From NCBI GenBank assembly GCA_964057225.1, contig OZ059900.1, forward strand, positions 7,512,501 to 7,576,500: a DNA stretch of 64,000 bases. The letters run 5' to 3'. This document shows positions 13,856 through 26,381 of the stretch, piece after piece (positions within the stretch are counted from its first letter, which is position 1; the number at the start of each line of letters is the position of its first letter). A program made the translations under genes and the position numbers. This DNA is from Auanema rhodensis (Eukaryota > Nematoda > Chromadorea > Rhabditida > Rhabditidae). The notes beneath the pieces were generated by a model. It saw nothing but the letters and a program-made list of their open reading frames with translations. It had not been told where the DNA came from and did not search any database.

Positions 13856-14898
13856 TTGACTATTTTTACATATATATGTTCAATTTTAACCACTTTGGTC
13901 AAAAAGGACCGAAAATATCAAGAATTATTGGTTTTTTGGGGTTTGAAGGGCATTTTGGCAAAATCAGTCAAACTTTTGATCTTAAGCATATTTTTTTCTT
14001 TTAAAACGACTAAATGTATGAAATACTGTCAAAGAATGTTCATATAGGTGTATTTTGCACGAATATCAAAACTGATTGAAATATGGGCCTTTTTATGCTC
14101 AAAACGCCATATATTCAACGATTTTGGGTACAAAACATGTGAAAACTGTATGTTTTGATCAGACCCTTTGAGATATGGATTTAAAATTCAGGATTCATAA
14201 AATTCGACTATTTTTACATATATATGTCCAATTTTAACCACTTTGGTCAAAAAGGACCGAAAATATCAAGAATTATTGGTTTTTTGGGGTTTGAAGGGCA
14301 TTTTGGCAAAATCAGTCAAACTTTTGATCTTAAGCATATTTTTTTCTTCTAAAACGACTAAATGTATGAAATACTGTCATAGAATGTTCATATAGGTGTA
14401 TTTTGCACGAATATCAAAACTGATTGAAATATGGGCCTTTTTATGCTCAAAACGCCATATATTCAACGATTTTGGGTACAAAACATGTGAAAACTGTATG
14501 TTTTGATCAGACCCTTTGAGATATGGATTTGAAATTCAGGATTCATAAACTTCGACTATTTCTACATATATATGTCCAATTTTAACCACTTTGGTCAAAA
14601 AGGACCGAAAATATCAAGAATTATTGGTTTTTTGGGGTTTGAAGGGCATTTTGGCAAAATCAGTCAAACTTTTGATCTTAAGCATATTTTTTTTTCTAAA
14701 ACGACTAAATGTATGAAATACTGTCAAAGAATGTTCATATAGGTGTATTTTGCACGAATATCAAAACTGATTGAAATATGGGCCTTTTTATGCTCAAAAC
14801 GCCATATATTCAACGATTTTGGGTACAAAACATGTGAAAACTGTATGTTTTGATCAGACCCTTTGAGATATGGATTTGAAATTCAGGATTCATAAACT
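13856..14898 (+). repeat. 3-monomer higher-order repeat, copy 2 (1043 bp)
   Basis: The same three classes occur in the same order as 12813-13855, with the same 1-bp loss in the third monomer (14552). A private change is CTTTTAAAACG at about 13999 where the partner has CTTCTAAAACG. The shared deletion shows that the block was duplicated after the deletion arose. Confidence 0.9.
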
Positions 14899-16638
14899 TT
14901 GACTATTTTTACATATATATGTTCAATTTTAACCACTTTGGTCAAAAAGGACCGAAAATATCAAGAATTATTGGTTTTTTGGGGTTTGAAGGGCATTTTG
15001 GCAAAATCAGTCAAACTTTTGATCTTAAGCATATTTTTTTCTTCTAAAACGACTAAATGTATGAAATACTGTCATAGAATGTTCATATAGGTGTATTTTG
15101 CACGAATATCAAAACTGATTGAAATATGGGCCTTTTTATGTTCAAAACGCCATATATTCAACGATTTTGGGTACAAAACATGTGAAAACTGTATGTTTTG
15201 ATCAGACCCTTTGAGATATGGATTTGAAATTCAGGATTCATAAACTTTGACTATTTTTACATATATATGTCCAATTTTAACCACTTTGGTCAAAAAGGAC
15301 CGAAAATATCAAGAATTATTGGTTTTTTGGGGATTGAAGGGCATTTTGGCAAAATCAGTCAAACTTTTGATCTCAAGCATATTTTTTTCTTCTAAAACGA
15401 CTAAATGTATGAAATACTGTCATAGAATGTTCATATAGGTGTATTTTGCACGAATATCAAAACTGATTGAAATATGGGCCTTTTTATGCTCAAAACGCCA
15501 TATATTCAACGATTTTGGGTACAAAACATGTGAAAACTGTATGTTTTGATCAGACCCTTTGAGATATGGATTTGAAATTCAGGATTCATAAACTTTGACT
15601 ATTTCTACATATATATGTCCAATTTTAACCACTTTGGTCAAAAAGGACCGAAAATATCAAGAATTATTGGTTTTTTGGGGTTTGAAGGGCATTTTGGCAA
15701 AATCAGTCAAACTTTTGATCTTAAGCATATTTTTTTCTTCTAAAACGACTAAATGTATGAAATACTGTCAAAGAATGTTCATATAGGTGTATTTTGCACG
15801 AATATCAAAACTGATTGAAATATGGGCCTTTTTATGTTCAAAACGCCATATATTCAACGATTTTGGGTACAAAACATGTGAAAACTGTATGTTTTGATCA
15901 GACCCTTTGAGATATGGATTTGAAATTCAGGATTCATAAACTTTGACTATTTTTACATATATATGTCCAATTTTAACCACTTTGGTCAAAAAGGACCGAA
16001 AATATCAAGAATTATTGGTTTTTTGGGGATTGAAGGGCATTTTGGCAAAATCAGTCAAACTTTTGATCTTAAGCATATTTTTTTCTTCTAAAACGACTAA
16101 ATGTATGAAATACTGTCATAGAATGTTCATATAGGTGTATTTTGCACGAATATCAAAACTGATTGAAATATGGGCCTTTTTATGTTCAAAACGCCATATA
16201 TTCAACGATTTTGGGTACAAAACATGTGAAAACTGTATGTTTTGATCAGACCCTTTGAGATATGGATTTGAAATTCAGGATTCATGAACTTTGACTATTT
16301 TTACATATATATGTCCAATTTTAACCACTTTGGTCAAAAAGGACCGAAAATATCAAGAATTATTGGTTTTTTGGGGATTGAAGGGCATTTTGGCAAAATC
16401 AGTCAAACTTTTGATCTTAAGCATATTTTTTTCTTCTAAAACGACTAAATGTATGAAATACTGTCATAGAATGTTCATATAGGTGTATTTTGCACGAATA
16501 TCAAAACTGATTGAAATATGGGCCTTTTTATGCTCAAAACGCCATATATTCAACGATTTTGGGTACAAAACATGTGAAAACTGTATGTTTTGATCAGACC
16601 CTTTGAGATATGGATTTGAAATTCAGGATTCATAAACT

Positions 16639-17682
16639 TTGACTATTTTTACATATATATGTTCAATTTTAACCACTTTGGTCAAGAAGGACCGAAAATA
16701 TCAAGAATTATTGGTTTTTTGGGGTTTGAAGGGCATTTTGGCAAAATCAGTCAAACTTTTGATCTTAAGCATATTTTTTTCTTCTAAAACGACTAAATGT
16801 ATAAAATACTGTCATAGAATGTTCATATAGGTGTATTTTGCACGAATATCAAAACTGATTGAAATATGGGCCTTTTTATGCTCAAAACGCCATATATTCA
16901 ACGATTTTGGGTACAAAACATGTGAAAACTATATGTTTTGATCAGACCCTTTGAGATATGGATTTGAAATTCAGGATTCATAAACTTTGACTATTTTTAC
17001 ATATATATGTTCAATTGTAACCACTTTGGTCAAAAAGGACCGAAAATATCAAGAATTATTGGTTTTTTGGGGTTTGAAGGGCATTTTGGCTAAATCATTC
17101 AAACTTTTGATCTTAAGCATATTTTTTTCTTCTAAAACGACTAAATGTATGAAATACTGTCATAGATTGTTCATATAGGTGTATTTTGCACGAATATCAA
17201 AACTGATTGAAATATGGGCCTTTTTATGCTCCAAACGCCATATATTCAACGATTTTGGGTACAAAACATGTGAAAACTGTATGTTTTGATCAGACCCTTT
17301 GAGATATGGATTTGAAATTCAGGATTTATAAACTTTGACTATTTTTACATATATATGTCCAATTTTAACCACTTTGGTCAAAAAGGACCGAAAATAGCAA
17401 GAATTATTGGTTTTTTGGGGTTTAAAGGCCATTTTGGCTAAATCAGTCAAACTTTTGATCTTAAGCATATTTTTTTCTTCTAAAACGACTAAATGTATGA
17501 AATACTGTCATAGAATGTTCATATAGGTGTATTTTGCACGAATATCAAAACTGATTGAAATATGGGCCTTTTTATGCTCAAAACGCCATATATTCAACGA
17601 TTTTGGGTACAAAACATGTGAAAACTGTATGTTTTGATCAGACCCTTTGAGATATGGATTTGAAATTCAGGATTCATAAACT
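16639..17682 (+). repeat. Three-monomer segment linking regions A, C and F
   Basis: The monomer at 16639 has the A-type hybrid combination (AAGAAGG, GTATAAAA, AACTATATG). The next one (16987) has GTAACC together with AGATTGTTC and TGCTCCAAACG, a pair otherwise seen only in region F (55614, 55962, 58745, 60137, 61181, 62921). The unit at 17335 has TTTATAAAC at its left edge, ATAGCAAG and a TTTAAAGGCC variant. This segment shares variants with blocks on both sides of the D/E expansion. Confidence 0.7.
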
Positions 17683-18390
17683 TCGACTATTTCTACATAT
17701 ATATGTTCAATTTTAACCACTTTGGTCAAAAAGGACCGAAAATATCAAGAATTATTGGTTTTTTGGGGTTTGAAGGGCATTTTGGCTAAATCAGTCAAAC
17801 TTTTGATCTTAAGCATATTTTTTTCTTCTAAAACGACTAAATGTATGAAATACTGTCAAAGAATGTTCATATAGGTGTATTTTGCACGAATATCAAAACT
17901 GATTGAAATATGGGCCTTTTTATGCTCAAAACGCCATATATTCAACGATTTTGGGTACAAAACATGTGAAAACTGTATGTTTTGATCAGACCCTTTGAGA
18001 TATGGATTTAAAATTCAGGATTCATAAAATTCGACTATTTTTACATATATATGTCCAATTTTAACCACTTTGGTCAAAAAGGACCGAAAATATCAAGAAT
18101 TATTGGTTTTTTGGGGTTTGAAGGGCATTTTGGCAAAATCAGTCAAACTTTTGATCTTAAGCATATTTTTTTCTTCTAAAACGACTAAATGTATGAAATA
18201 CTGTCATAGAATGTTCATATAGGTGTATTTTGCACGAATATCAAAACTGATTGAAATATGGGCCTTTTTATGCTCAAAACGCCATATATTCAACGATTTT
18301 GGGTACAAAACATGTGAAAACTGTATGTTTTGATCAGACCCTTTGAGATATGGATTTGAAATTCAGGATTCATAAACTTTGACTATTTTT

Positions 18391-18402
18391 ACATATATAT
18401 GT
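18391..18402. repeat. 12-bp perfect palindrome in each monomer (offsets 13-24)
   Basis: ACATATATATGT is identical to its reverse complement. It recurs at offset 13 in nearly every monomer and is shown here in the reference copy. The monomer at 23251 breaks it (ACATACATATGT). Alternating AT of this kind is prone to strand opening and cruciform extrusion. Whether any protein binds it here is unknown. Confidence 0.9.
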
Positions 18403-18653
18403 TCAATTTTAACCACTTTGGTCAAAAAGGACCGAAAATATCAAGAATTATTGGTTTTTTGGGGTTTGAAGGGCATTTTGGCAAAATCAGTCAAACTTTT
18501 GATCTTAAGCATATTTTTTTCTTCTAAAACGACTAAATGTATGAAATACTGTCAAAGAATGTTCATATAGGTGTATTTTGCACGAATATCAAAACTGATT
18601 GAAATATGGGCCTTTTTATGCTCAAAACGCCATATATTCAACGATTTTGGGTA

Positions 18654-18680
18654 CAAAACATGTGAAAACTGTATGTTTTG
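18654..18680. repeat. 8-bp inverted repeat with 11-nt spacer (offsets 276-302)
   Basis: CAAAACAT (offsets 276-283) is the exact reverse complement of ATGTTTTG (295-302), with an 11-base spacer, so a short hairpin or cruciform can form in every monomer. The reference copy is shown. Six monomers (units 30906, 36822, 37866, 38910, 39954, 41346) carry T to G at offset 299 and break the right arm. Dyad symmetry is known to be common in centromeric satellites; function here is inference. Confidence 0.88.
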
Positions 18681-21600
18681 ATCAGACCCTTTGAGATATG
18701 GATTTGAAATTCAGGATTCATAAACTTTGACTATTTTCACATATATATGTCCAATTTTAACCACTTTAGTCAAAAAGGACCGAAAATATCAAGAATTATT
18801 GGTTTTTTGGGGTTTGAAGGGCATTTTGGCAAAATCAGTCAAACTTTTGATCTTAAGCATATTTTTTTCTTCTAAAACGACTAAATGTATGAAATACTGT
18901 CATAGAATGTTCATATAGGTGTATTTTGCACGAATATCAAAACTGATTGAAATATGGGCCTTTTTATGCTCAAAACGCCATATATTCAACGATTTTGGGT
19001 ACAAAACATGTGAAAACTGTATGTTTTGATCAGACCCTTTGAGATATGGATTTGAAATTCAGGATTCATAAACTTCGACTATTTCTACATATATATGTCC
19101 AATTTTAACCACTTTGGTCAAAAAGGACCGAAAATATCAAGAATTATTGGTTTTTTGGGGTTTGAAGGGCATTTTGGCAAAATCAGTCAAACTTTTGATC
19201 TTAAGCATATTTTTTTCTTCTAAAACGACTAAATGTATGAAATACTGTCAAAGAATGTTCATATAGGTGTATTTTGCACGAATATCAAAACTGATTGAAA
19301 TATGGGCCTTTTTATGCTCAAAACGCCATATATTCAACGATTTTGGGTACAAAACATGTGAAAACTGTATGTTTTGATCAGACCCTTTGAGATATGGATT
19401 TAAAATTCAGGATTCATAAAATTCGACTATTTTTACATATATATGTCCAATTTTAACCACTTTGGTCAAAAAGGACCGAAAATATCAAGAATTATTGGTT
19501 TTTTGGGGTTTGAAGGGCATTTTGGCAAAATCAGTCAAACTTTTGATCTTAAGCATATTTTTTTCTTCTAAAACGACTAAATGTATGAAATACTGTCATA
19601 GAATGTTCATATAGGTGTATTTTGCACGAATATCAAAACTGATTGAAATATGGGCCTTTTTATGCTCAAAACGCCATATATTCAACGATTTTGGGTACAA
19701 AACATGTGAAAACTGTATGTTTTGATCAGACCCTTTGAGATATGGATTTGAAATTCAGGATTCATAAACTTCGACTATTTCTACATATATATGTCCAATT
19801 TTAACCACTTTGGTCAAAAAGGACCGAAAATATCAAGAATTATTGGTTTTTTGGGGTTTGAAGGGCATTTTGGCTAAATCAGTCAAACTTTTGATCTTAA
19901 GCATATTTTTTTCTTCTAAAACGACTAAATGTATGAAATACTGTCAAAGAATGTTCATATAGGTGTATTTTGCACGAATATCAAAACTGATTGAAATATG
20001 GGCCTTTTTATGCTCAAAACGCCATATATTCAACGATTTTGGGTACAAAACATGTGAAAACTGTATGTTTTGATCAGACCCTTTGAGATATGGATTTGAA
20101 ATTCAGGATTCATAAACTTTGACTATTTCTACATATATATGTCCAATTTTAACCACTTTGGTCAAAAAGGACCGAAAATATCAAGAATTATTGGTTTTTT
20201 GGGGTTTGAAGGGCATTTTGGCAAAATCAGTCAAACTTTTGATCTTAAGCATATTTTTTTCTTCTAAAACGACTAAATGTATGAAATACTGTCAAAGAAT
20301 GTTCATATAGGTGTATTTTGCACGAATATCAAAACTGATTGAAATATGGGCCTTTTTATGCTCAAAACGCCATATATTCAACGATTTTGGGTACAAAACA
20401 TGTGAAAACTGTATGTTTTGATCAGACCCTTTGAGATATGGATTTGAAATTCAGGATTCATAAACTTTGACTATTTTCACATATATATGTCCAATTTTAA
20501 CCACTTTAGTCAAAAAGGACCGAAAATATCAAGAATTATTGGTTTTTTGGGGTTTGAAGGGCATTTTGGCAAAATCAGTCAAACTTTTGATCTTAAGCAT
20601 ATTTTTTTCTTCTAAAACGACTAAATGTATGAAATACTGTCATAGAATGTTCATATAGGTGTATTTTGCACGAATATCAAAACTGATTGAAATATGGGCC
20701 TTTTTATGCACAAAACGCCATATATTCAACGATTTTGGGTACAATACATGTGAAAACTGTATGTTTTGATCAGACCCTTTGAGATATGGATTTGAAATTC
20801 AGGATTCATAAACTTCGACTATTTCTACATATATATGTCCAATTTTAACCACTTTGGTCAAAAAGGACCGAAAATATCAAGAATTATTGGTTTTTTGGGG
20901 TTTGAAGGGCATTTTGGCAAAATCAGTCAAACTTTTGATCTTAAGCATATTTTTTTCTTCTAAAACGACTAAATGTATGAAATACTGTCATAGAATGTTC
21001 ATATAGGTGTATTTTGCACGAATATCAAAACTGATTGAAATATGGGCCTTTTTATGCTCAAAACGCCATATATTCAACGATTTTGGGTACAAAACATGTG
21101 AAAACTGTATGTTTTGATCAGACCCTTTGAGATATGGATTTGAAATTCAGGATTCATAAACTTCGACTATTTCTACATATATATGTCCAATTTTAACCAC
21201 TTTGGTCAAAAAGGACCGAAAATATCAAGAATTATTGGTTTTTTGGGGTTTGAAGGGCATTTTGGCAAAATCAGTCAAACTTTTGATCTTAAGCATATTT
21301 TTTTCTTCTAAAACGACTAAATGTATGAAATACTGTCAAAGAATGTTCATATAGGTGTATTTTGCACGAATATCAAAACTGATTGAAATATGGGCCTTTT
21401 TATGCTCAAAACGCCATATATTCAACGATTTTGGGTACAAAACATGTGAAAACTGTATGTTTTGATCAGACCCTTTGAGATATGGATTTAAAATTCAGGA
21501 TTCATAAAATTCGACTATTTTTACATATATATGTCCAATTTTAACCACTTTGGTCAAAAAGGACCGAAAATATCAAGAATTATTGGTTTTTTGGGGTTTG

Positions 21601-24600
21601 AAGGGCATTTTGGCAAAATCAGTCAAACTTTTGATCTTAAGCATATTTTTTTCTTCTAAAACGACTAAATGTATGAAATACTGTCATAGAATGTTCATAT
21701 AGGTGTATTTTGCACGAATATCAAAACTGATTGAAATATGGGCCTTTTTATGCTCAAAACGCCATATATTCAACGATTTTGGGTACAAAACATGTGAAAA
21801 CTGTATGTTTTGATCAGACCCTTTGAGATATGGATTTAAAATTCAGGATTCATAAAATTCGACTATTTTTACATATATATGTCCAATTTTAACCACTTTG
21901 GTCAAAAAGGACCGAAAATATCAAGAATTATTGGTTTTTTGGGGTTTGAAGGGCATTTTGGCAAAATCAGTCAAACTTTTGATCTTAAGCATATTTTTTT
22001 CTTCTAAAACGACTAAATGTATGAAATACTGTCATAGAATGTTCATATAGGTGTATTTTGCACGAATATCAAAACTGATTGAAATATGGGCCTTTTTATG
22101 CTCAAAACGCCATATATTCAACGATTTTGGGTACAAAACATGTGAAAACTGTATGTTTTGATCAGACCCTTTGAGATATGGATTTGAAATTCAGGTTTCA
22201 TAAACTTTGACTATTTTTACATATATATGTTCAATTTTAACCACTTTGTTCAAAAAGGACCGAAAATATCAAGAATTATTGGTTTTTTGGGGTTTGAAGG
22301 GCATTTTGGCAAAATCAGTCAAACTTTTGATCTTAAGCATATTTTTTTCTTCTAAAACGACTAAATGTATGAAATACTGTCATAGAATGTTCATATAGGT
22401 GTATTTTGCACGAATATCAAAACTGATTGAAATATGGGCCTTTTTATGCTCAAAACGCCATATATTCAACGATTTTGGGTACAAAACATGTGAAAACTGT
22501 ATGTTTTGATCAGACCCTTTGAGATATGGATTTGAAATTCAGGATTCATAAACTTTGACTATTTCTACATATATATGTCCAATTTTAACCACTTTGGTCA
22601 AAAAGGACCGAAAATATCAAGAATTATTGGTTTTTTGGGGTTTGAAGGGCATTTTGGCAAAATCAGTCAAACTTTTGATCTTAAGCATATTTTTTTCTTC
22701 TAAAACGACTAAATGTATGAAATACTGTCAAAGAATGTTCATATAGGTGTATTTTGCACGAATATCAAAACTGATTGAAATATGGGCCTTTTTATGCTCA
22801 AAACGCCATATATTCAACGATTTTGGGTACAAAACATGTGAAAACTGTATGTTTTGATCAGACCCTTTGAGATATGGATTTAAAATTCAGGATTCATAAA
22901 ATTCGACTATTTTTACATATATATGTCCAATTTTAACCACTTTGGTCAAAAAGGACCGAAAATATCAAGAATTATTGGTTTTTTGGGGTTTGAAGGGCAT
23001 TTTGGCAAAATCAGTCAAACTTTTGATCTTAAGCATATTTTTTTCTTCTAAAACGACTAAATGTATGAAATACTGTCATAGAATGTTCATATAGGTGTAT
23101 TTTGCACGAATATCAAAACTGATTGAAATATGGGCCTTTTTATGCTGAAAACGCCATATATTCAACGATTTTGGGTACAAAACATGTGAAAACTGTATGT
23201 TTTGATCAGACCCTTTGAGATATGGATTTGAAATTCAGGATTCATAAACTTCGACTATTTCTACATACATATGTCCAATTTTAACCACTTTGGTCAAAAA
23301 GGACCGAAAATATCAAGAATTATTGGTTTTTTGGGGTTTGAAGGGCATTTTGGCTAAATCAGTCAAACTTTTGATCTTAAGCATATTTTTTTCTTCTAAA
23401 ACGACTAAATGTATGAAATACTGTCAAAGAATGTTCATATAGGTGTATTTTGCACGAATATCAAAACTGATTGAAATATGGGCCTTTTTATGCTCAAAAC
23501 GCCATATATTCAACGATTTTGAGTACAAAACATGTGAAAACTGTATGTTTTGATCAGACCCTTTGAGATATGGATTTGAAATTCAGGATTCATAAACTTC
23601 GACTATTTCTACATATATATGTTCAATTTTAACCACTTTGGTCAAAAAGGACCGAAAATATCAAGAATTATTGGTTTTTTGGGGTTTGAAGGCCATTTTG
23701 GCAAAATCAGTCAAACTTTTGATCTTAAGCATATTTTTTTCTTCTAAAACGACTAAATGTATGAAATACTGTCAAAGAATGTTCATATAGGTGTATTTTG
23801 CACGAATATCAAAACTGATTGAAATATGGGCCTTTTTATGCTCAAAACGCCATATATTCAACGATTTTGGGTACAAAACATGTGAAAACTGTATGTTTTG
23901 ATCAGACCCTTTGAGATATGGATTTGAAATTCAGGATTCATAAACTTTGACTATTTTTACATATATATGTCCAATTTTAACCACTTTGGTCAAAAAGGAC
24001 CGAAAATATCAAGAATTATTGGTTTTTTGGGGTTTGAAGGGCATTTTGGCAAAATCAGTCAAACTTTTGATCTTAAGCATATTTTTTTCTTCTAAAACGA
24101 CTAAATGTATGAAATACTGTCAAAGAATGTTCATATAGGTGTATTTTGCACGAATATCAAAACTGATTGAAATATGGGCCTTTTTATGCTCAAAACGCCA
24201 TATATTCAACGATTTTGGGTACAAAACATGTGAAAACTGTATGTTTTGATCAGACCCTTTGAGATATGGATTTGAAATTCAGGATTCATAAAATTCGACT
24301 ATTTTTACATATATATGTCCAATTTTAACCACTTTGGTCAAAAAGGACCGAAAATATCAAGAATTATTGGTTTTTTGGGGTTTGAAGGGCATTTTGGCAA
24401 AATCAGTCAAACTTTTGATCTTAAGCATATTTTTTTCTTCTAAAACGACTAAATGTATGAAATACTGTCATAGAATGTTCATATAGGTGTATTTTGCACG
24501 AATATCAAAACTGATTGAAATATGGGCCTTTTTATGCTCAAAACGCCATATATTCAACGATTTTGGGTACAAAACATGTGAAAACTGTATGTTTTGATCA

Positions 24601-24642
24601 GACCCTTTGAGATATGGATTTGAAATTCAGGATTCATAAACT

Positions 24643-24989
24643 TTGACTATTTTTACATATATATGTTCAATTTTAACCACTTTGGTCAAAAAGGACCGAA
24701 AATATCAAGAATTATTGGTTTTTTGGGGTTTGAAGGGCATTTTGGCAAAATCAGTCAAACTTTTGATCTTAAGCATATTTTTTTTTCTAAAACGACTTAA
24801 TGTATGAAATACTGTCATAGAATGTTCATATAGGTGTATTTTGCACGAATATCAAAACTGATTGAAATATGGGCCTTTTTATGCTCAAAACGCCATATAT
24901 TCAACGATTTTGGGTACAAAACATGTGAAAACTGTATGTTTTGATCAGACCCTTTGAGATATGGATTTGAAATTCAGGATTCATAAACT
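24643..24989 (+). repeat. 347-bp monomer with T9 tract
   Basis: This monomer carries the same T9-CTAAAA allele as those at 13509 and 14552, plus a private GACTTAATG change (others have GACTAAATG). It is a TTGACT/GTTCAA unit, so the deletion sits on a different haplotype here. Either the deletion recurred in a slippage-prone tract or it was transferred by conversion. Confidence 0.88.
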
Positions 24990-26381
24990 TCGACTATTTC
25001 TACATATATATGTCCAATTTTAACCACTTTGGTCAAAAAGGACCGAAAATATCAAGAATTATTGGTTTTTTGGGGTTTGAAGGGCATTTTGGCAAAATCA
25101 GTCAAACTTTTGATCTTAAGCATATTTTTTTCTTCTAAAACGACTAAATGTATGAAATACTGTCAAAGAATGTTCATATAGGTGTATTTTGCACGAATAT
25201 CAAAACTGATTGAAATATGGGCCTTTTTATGCTCAAAACGCCATATATTCAACGATTTTGGGTACAAAACATGTGAAAACTGTATGTTTTGATCAGACCC
25301 TTTGAGATATGGATTTGAAATTCAGGATTCATAAACTTCGACTATTTCTACATATATATGTCCAATTTTAACCACTTTGGTCAAAAAGGACCGAAAATAT
25401 CAAGAATTATTGGTTTTTTGGGGTTTGAAGGGCATTTTGGCAAAATCAGTCAAACTTTTGATCTTAAGCATATTTTTTTCTTCTAAAACGACTAAATGTA
25501 TGAAATACTGTCAAAGAATGTTCATATAGGTGTATTTTGCACGAATATCAAAACTGATTGAAATATGGGCCTTTTTATGCTCAAAACGCCATATATTCAA
25601 CGATTTTGGGTACAAAACATGTGAAAACTGTATGTTTTGATCAGACCCTTTGAGATATGGATTTAAAATTCAGGATTCATAAAATTCGACTATTTTTACA
25701 TATATATGTCCAATTTTAACCACTTTGGTCAAAAAGGACCGAAAATATCAAGAATTATTGGTTTTTTGGGGTTTGAAGGGCATTTTGGCAAAATCAGTCA
25801 AACTTTTGATCTTAAGCATATTTTTTTCTTCTAAAACGACTAAATGTATGAAATACTGTCATAGAATGTTCATATAGGTGTATTTTGCACGAATATCAAA
25901 ACTGATTGAAATATGGGCCTTTTTATGCTCAAAACGCCATATATTCAACGATTTTGGGTACAAAACATGTGAAAACTGTATGTTTTGATCAGACCCTTTG
26001 AGATATGGATTTGAAATTCAGGATTCATAAACTTCGACTATTTCTACATATATATGTCCAATTTTAACCACTTTGGTCAAAAAGGACCGAAAATATCAAG
26101 AATTATTGGTTTTTTGGGGTTTGAAGGGCATTTTGGCAAAATCAGTCAAACTTTTGATCTTAAGCATATTTTTTTCTTCTAAAACGACTAAATGTATGAA
26201 ATACTGTCAAAGAATGTTCATATAGGTGTATTTTGCACGAATATCAAAACTGATTGAAATATGGGCCTTTTTATGCTCAAAACGCCATATATTCAACGAT
26301 TTTGGGTACAAAACATGTGAAAACTGTATGTTTTGATCAGACCCTTTGAGATATGGATTTGAAATTAGGGATTCATAAACT
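24990..26381 (+). repeat. Four transitional monomers at start of region D
   Basis: Units 24990, 25338 and 26034 are the TCGACT/TTTCTAC class with GTCAAAG. Unit 25686 is the AAAATTCGAC class with GTCATAG. The last one ends with the first ATTAGGG variant in the window (about 26366), which begins the D lineage. Confidence 0.8.

Larger units (their letters stand above)
18379..18726 (+). repeat. Reference monomer of the 348-bp satellite
   Basis: This is a representative, near-consensus copy used to define offsets. Recurrent variable positions are: offset 2 (T/C, TTGAC or TCGAC), 10-12, 25 (GTTCAA/GTCCAA), 31 (T/G), 87 (T/A), 97 (A/G), 105 (A/T), 143 (C/T), 165 (G/A), 173 (G/A), 177 (T/A), 181, 186, 243 (C/T), 246, 263 (A/G), 272, 293, 299, 328, 329, 334-335 and 347. 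Between them lie stretches that barely change, notably offsets 46-80, 205-240 and 250-290. It has constant CpGs at offsets 55, 152, 205, 250 and 264, plus a variable CpG at offset 2. Most copies carry one CTTAAG (offset 126), one ACATGT (280) and one TGATCA (301). I see no convincing tRNA-like, promoter or coding signature. Confidence 0.95.
14899..24989 (+). repeat. Irregular satellite block (29 monomers)
   Basis: No period repeats cleanly here. Classes alternate irregularly: TTGACT units with GTTCAA or GTCCAA, TCGACT/TTTCTAC units, and AAAATTCGAC units. Short local echoes exist: ATTTTCACAT with TTAGTC at 18727 and again at 20467 (1740 bp apart), and AAAATTCGAC followed by a GGCTAAATC/GTCAAAG unit at 19423-19771 and at 22903-23251. 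Private point variants are scattered, for example TTTAAAGGCC (17335), TGCACAAAAC and ACAATACATG (20467), TTTGTTC (22207), TGCTGAAAAC (22903), ACATACATATG (23251) and TTTTGAGTAC (23251 unit). An irregular order with more singletons suggests an older, less recently homogenised segment. Confidence 0.75.

Noticed and set aside
17682-17698. CENP-B box in the TCGACT monomers
   Set aside because: CTTCGACTATTTCTAC begins like the box (NTTCGNNNNANNCGGGN) but lacks the central A and the CGGG core. No other match is seen on either strand.
18379-18726. 348-bp monomer as a recent dimer of two 174-bp halves
   Set aside because: Shared words such as TTTTGATC lie 179 bp apart, but other shared words give shifts of 148 and about 188 bp. 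There is no consistent half-monomer alignment. An ancient dimer cannot be excluded; a self-alignment of the consensus would decide.
26366-26372. Telomeric repeat (TTAGGG)
   Set aside because: One TTAGGG per monomer, not in tandem, and only in one lineage. It arises from a two-base change of TTCAGG.
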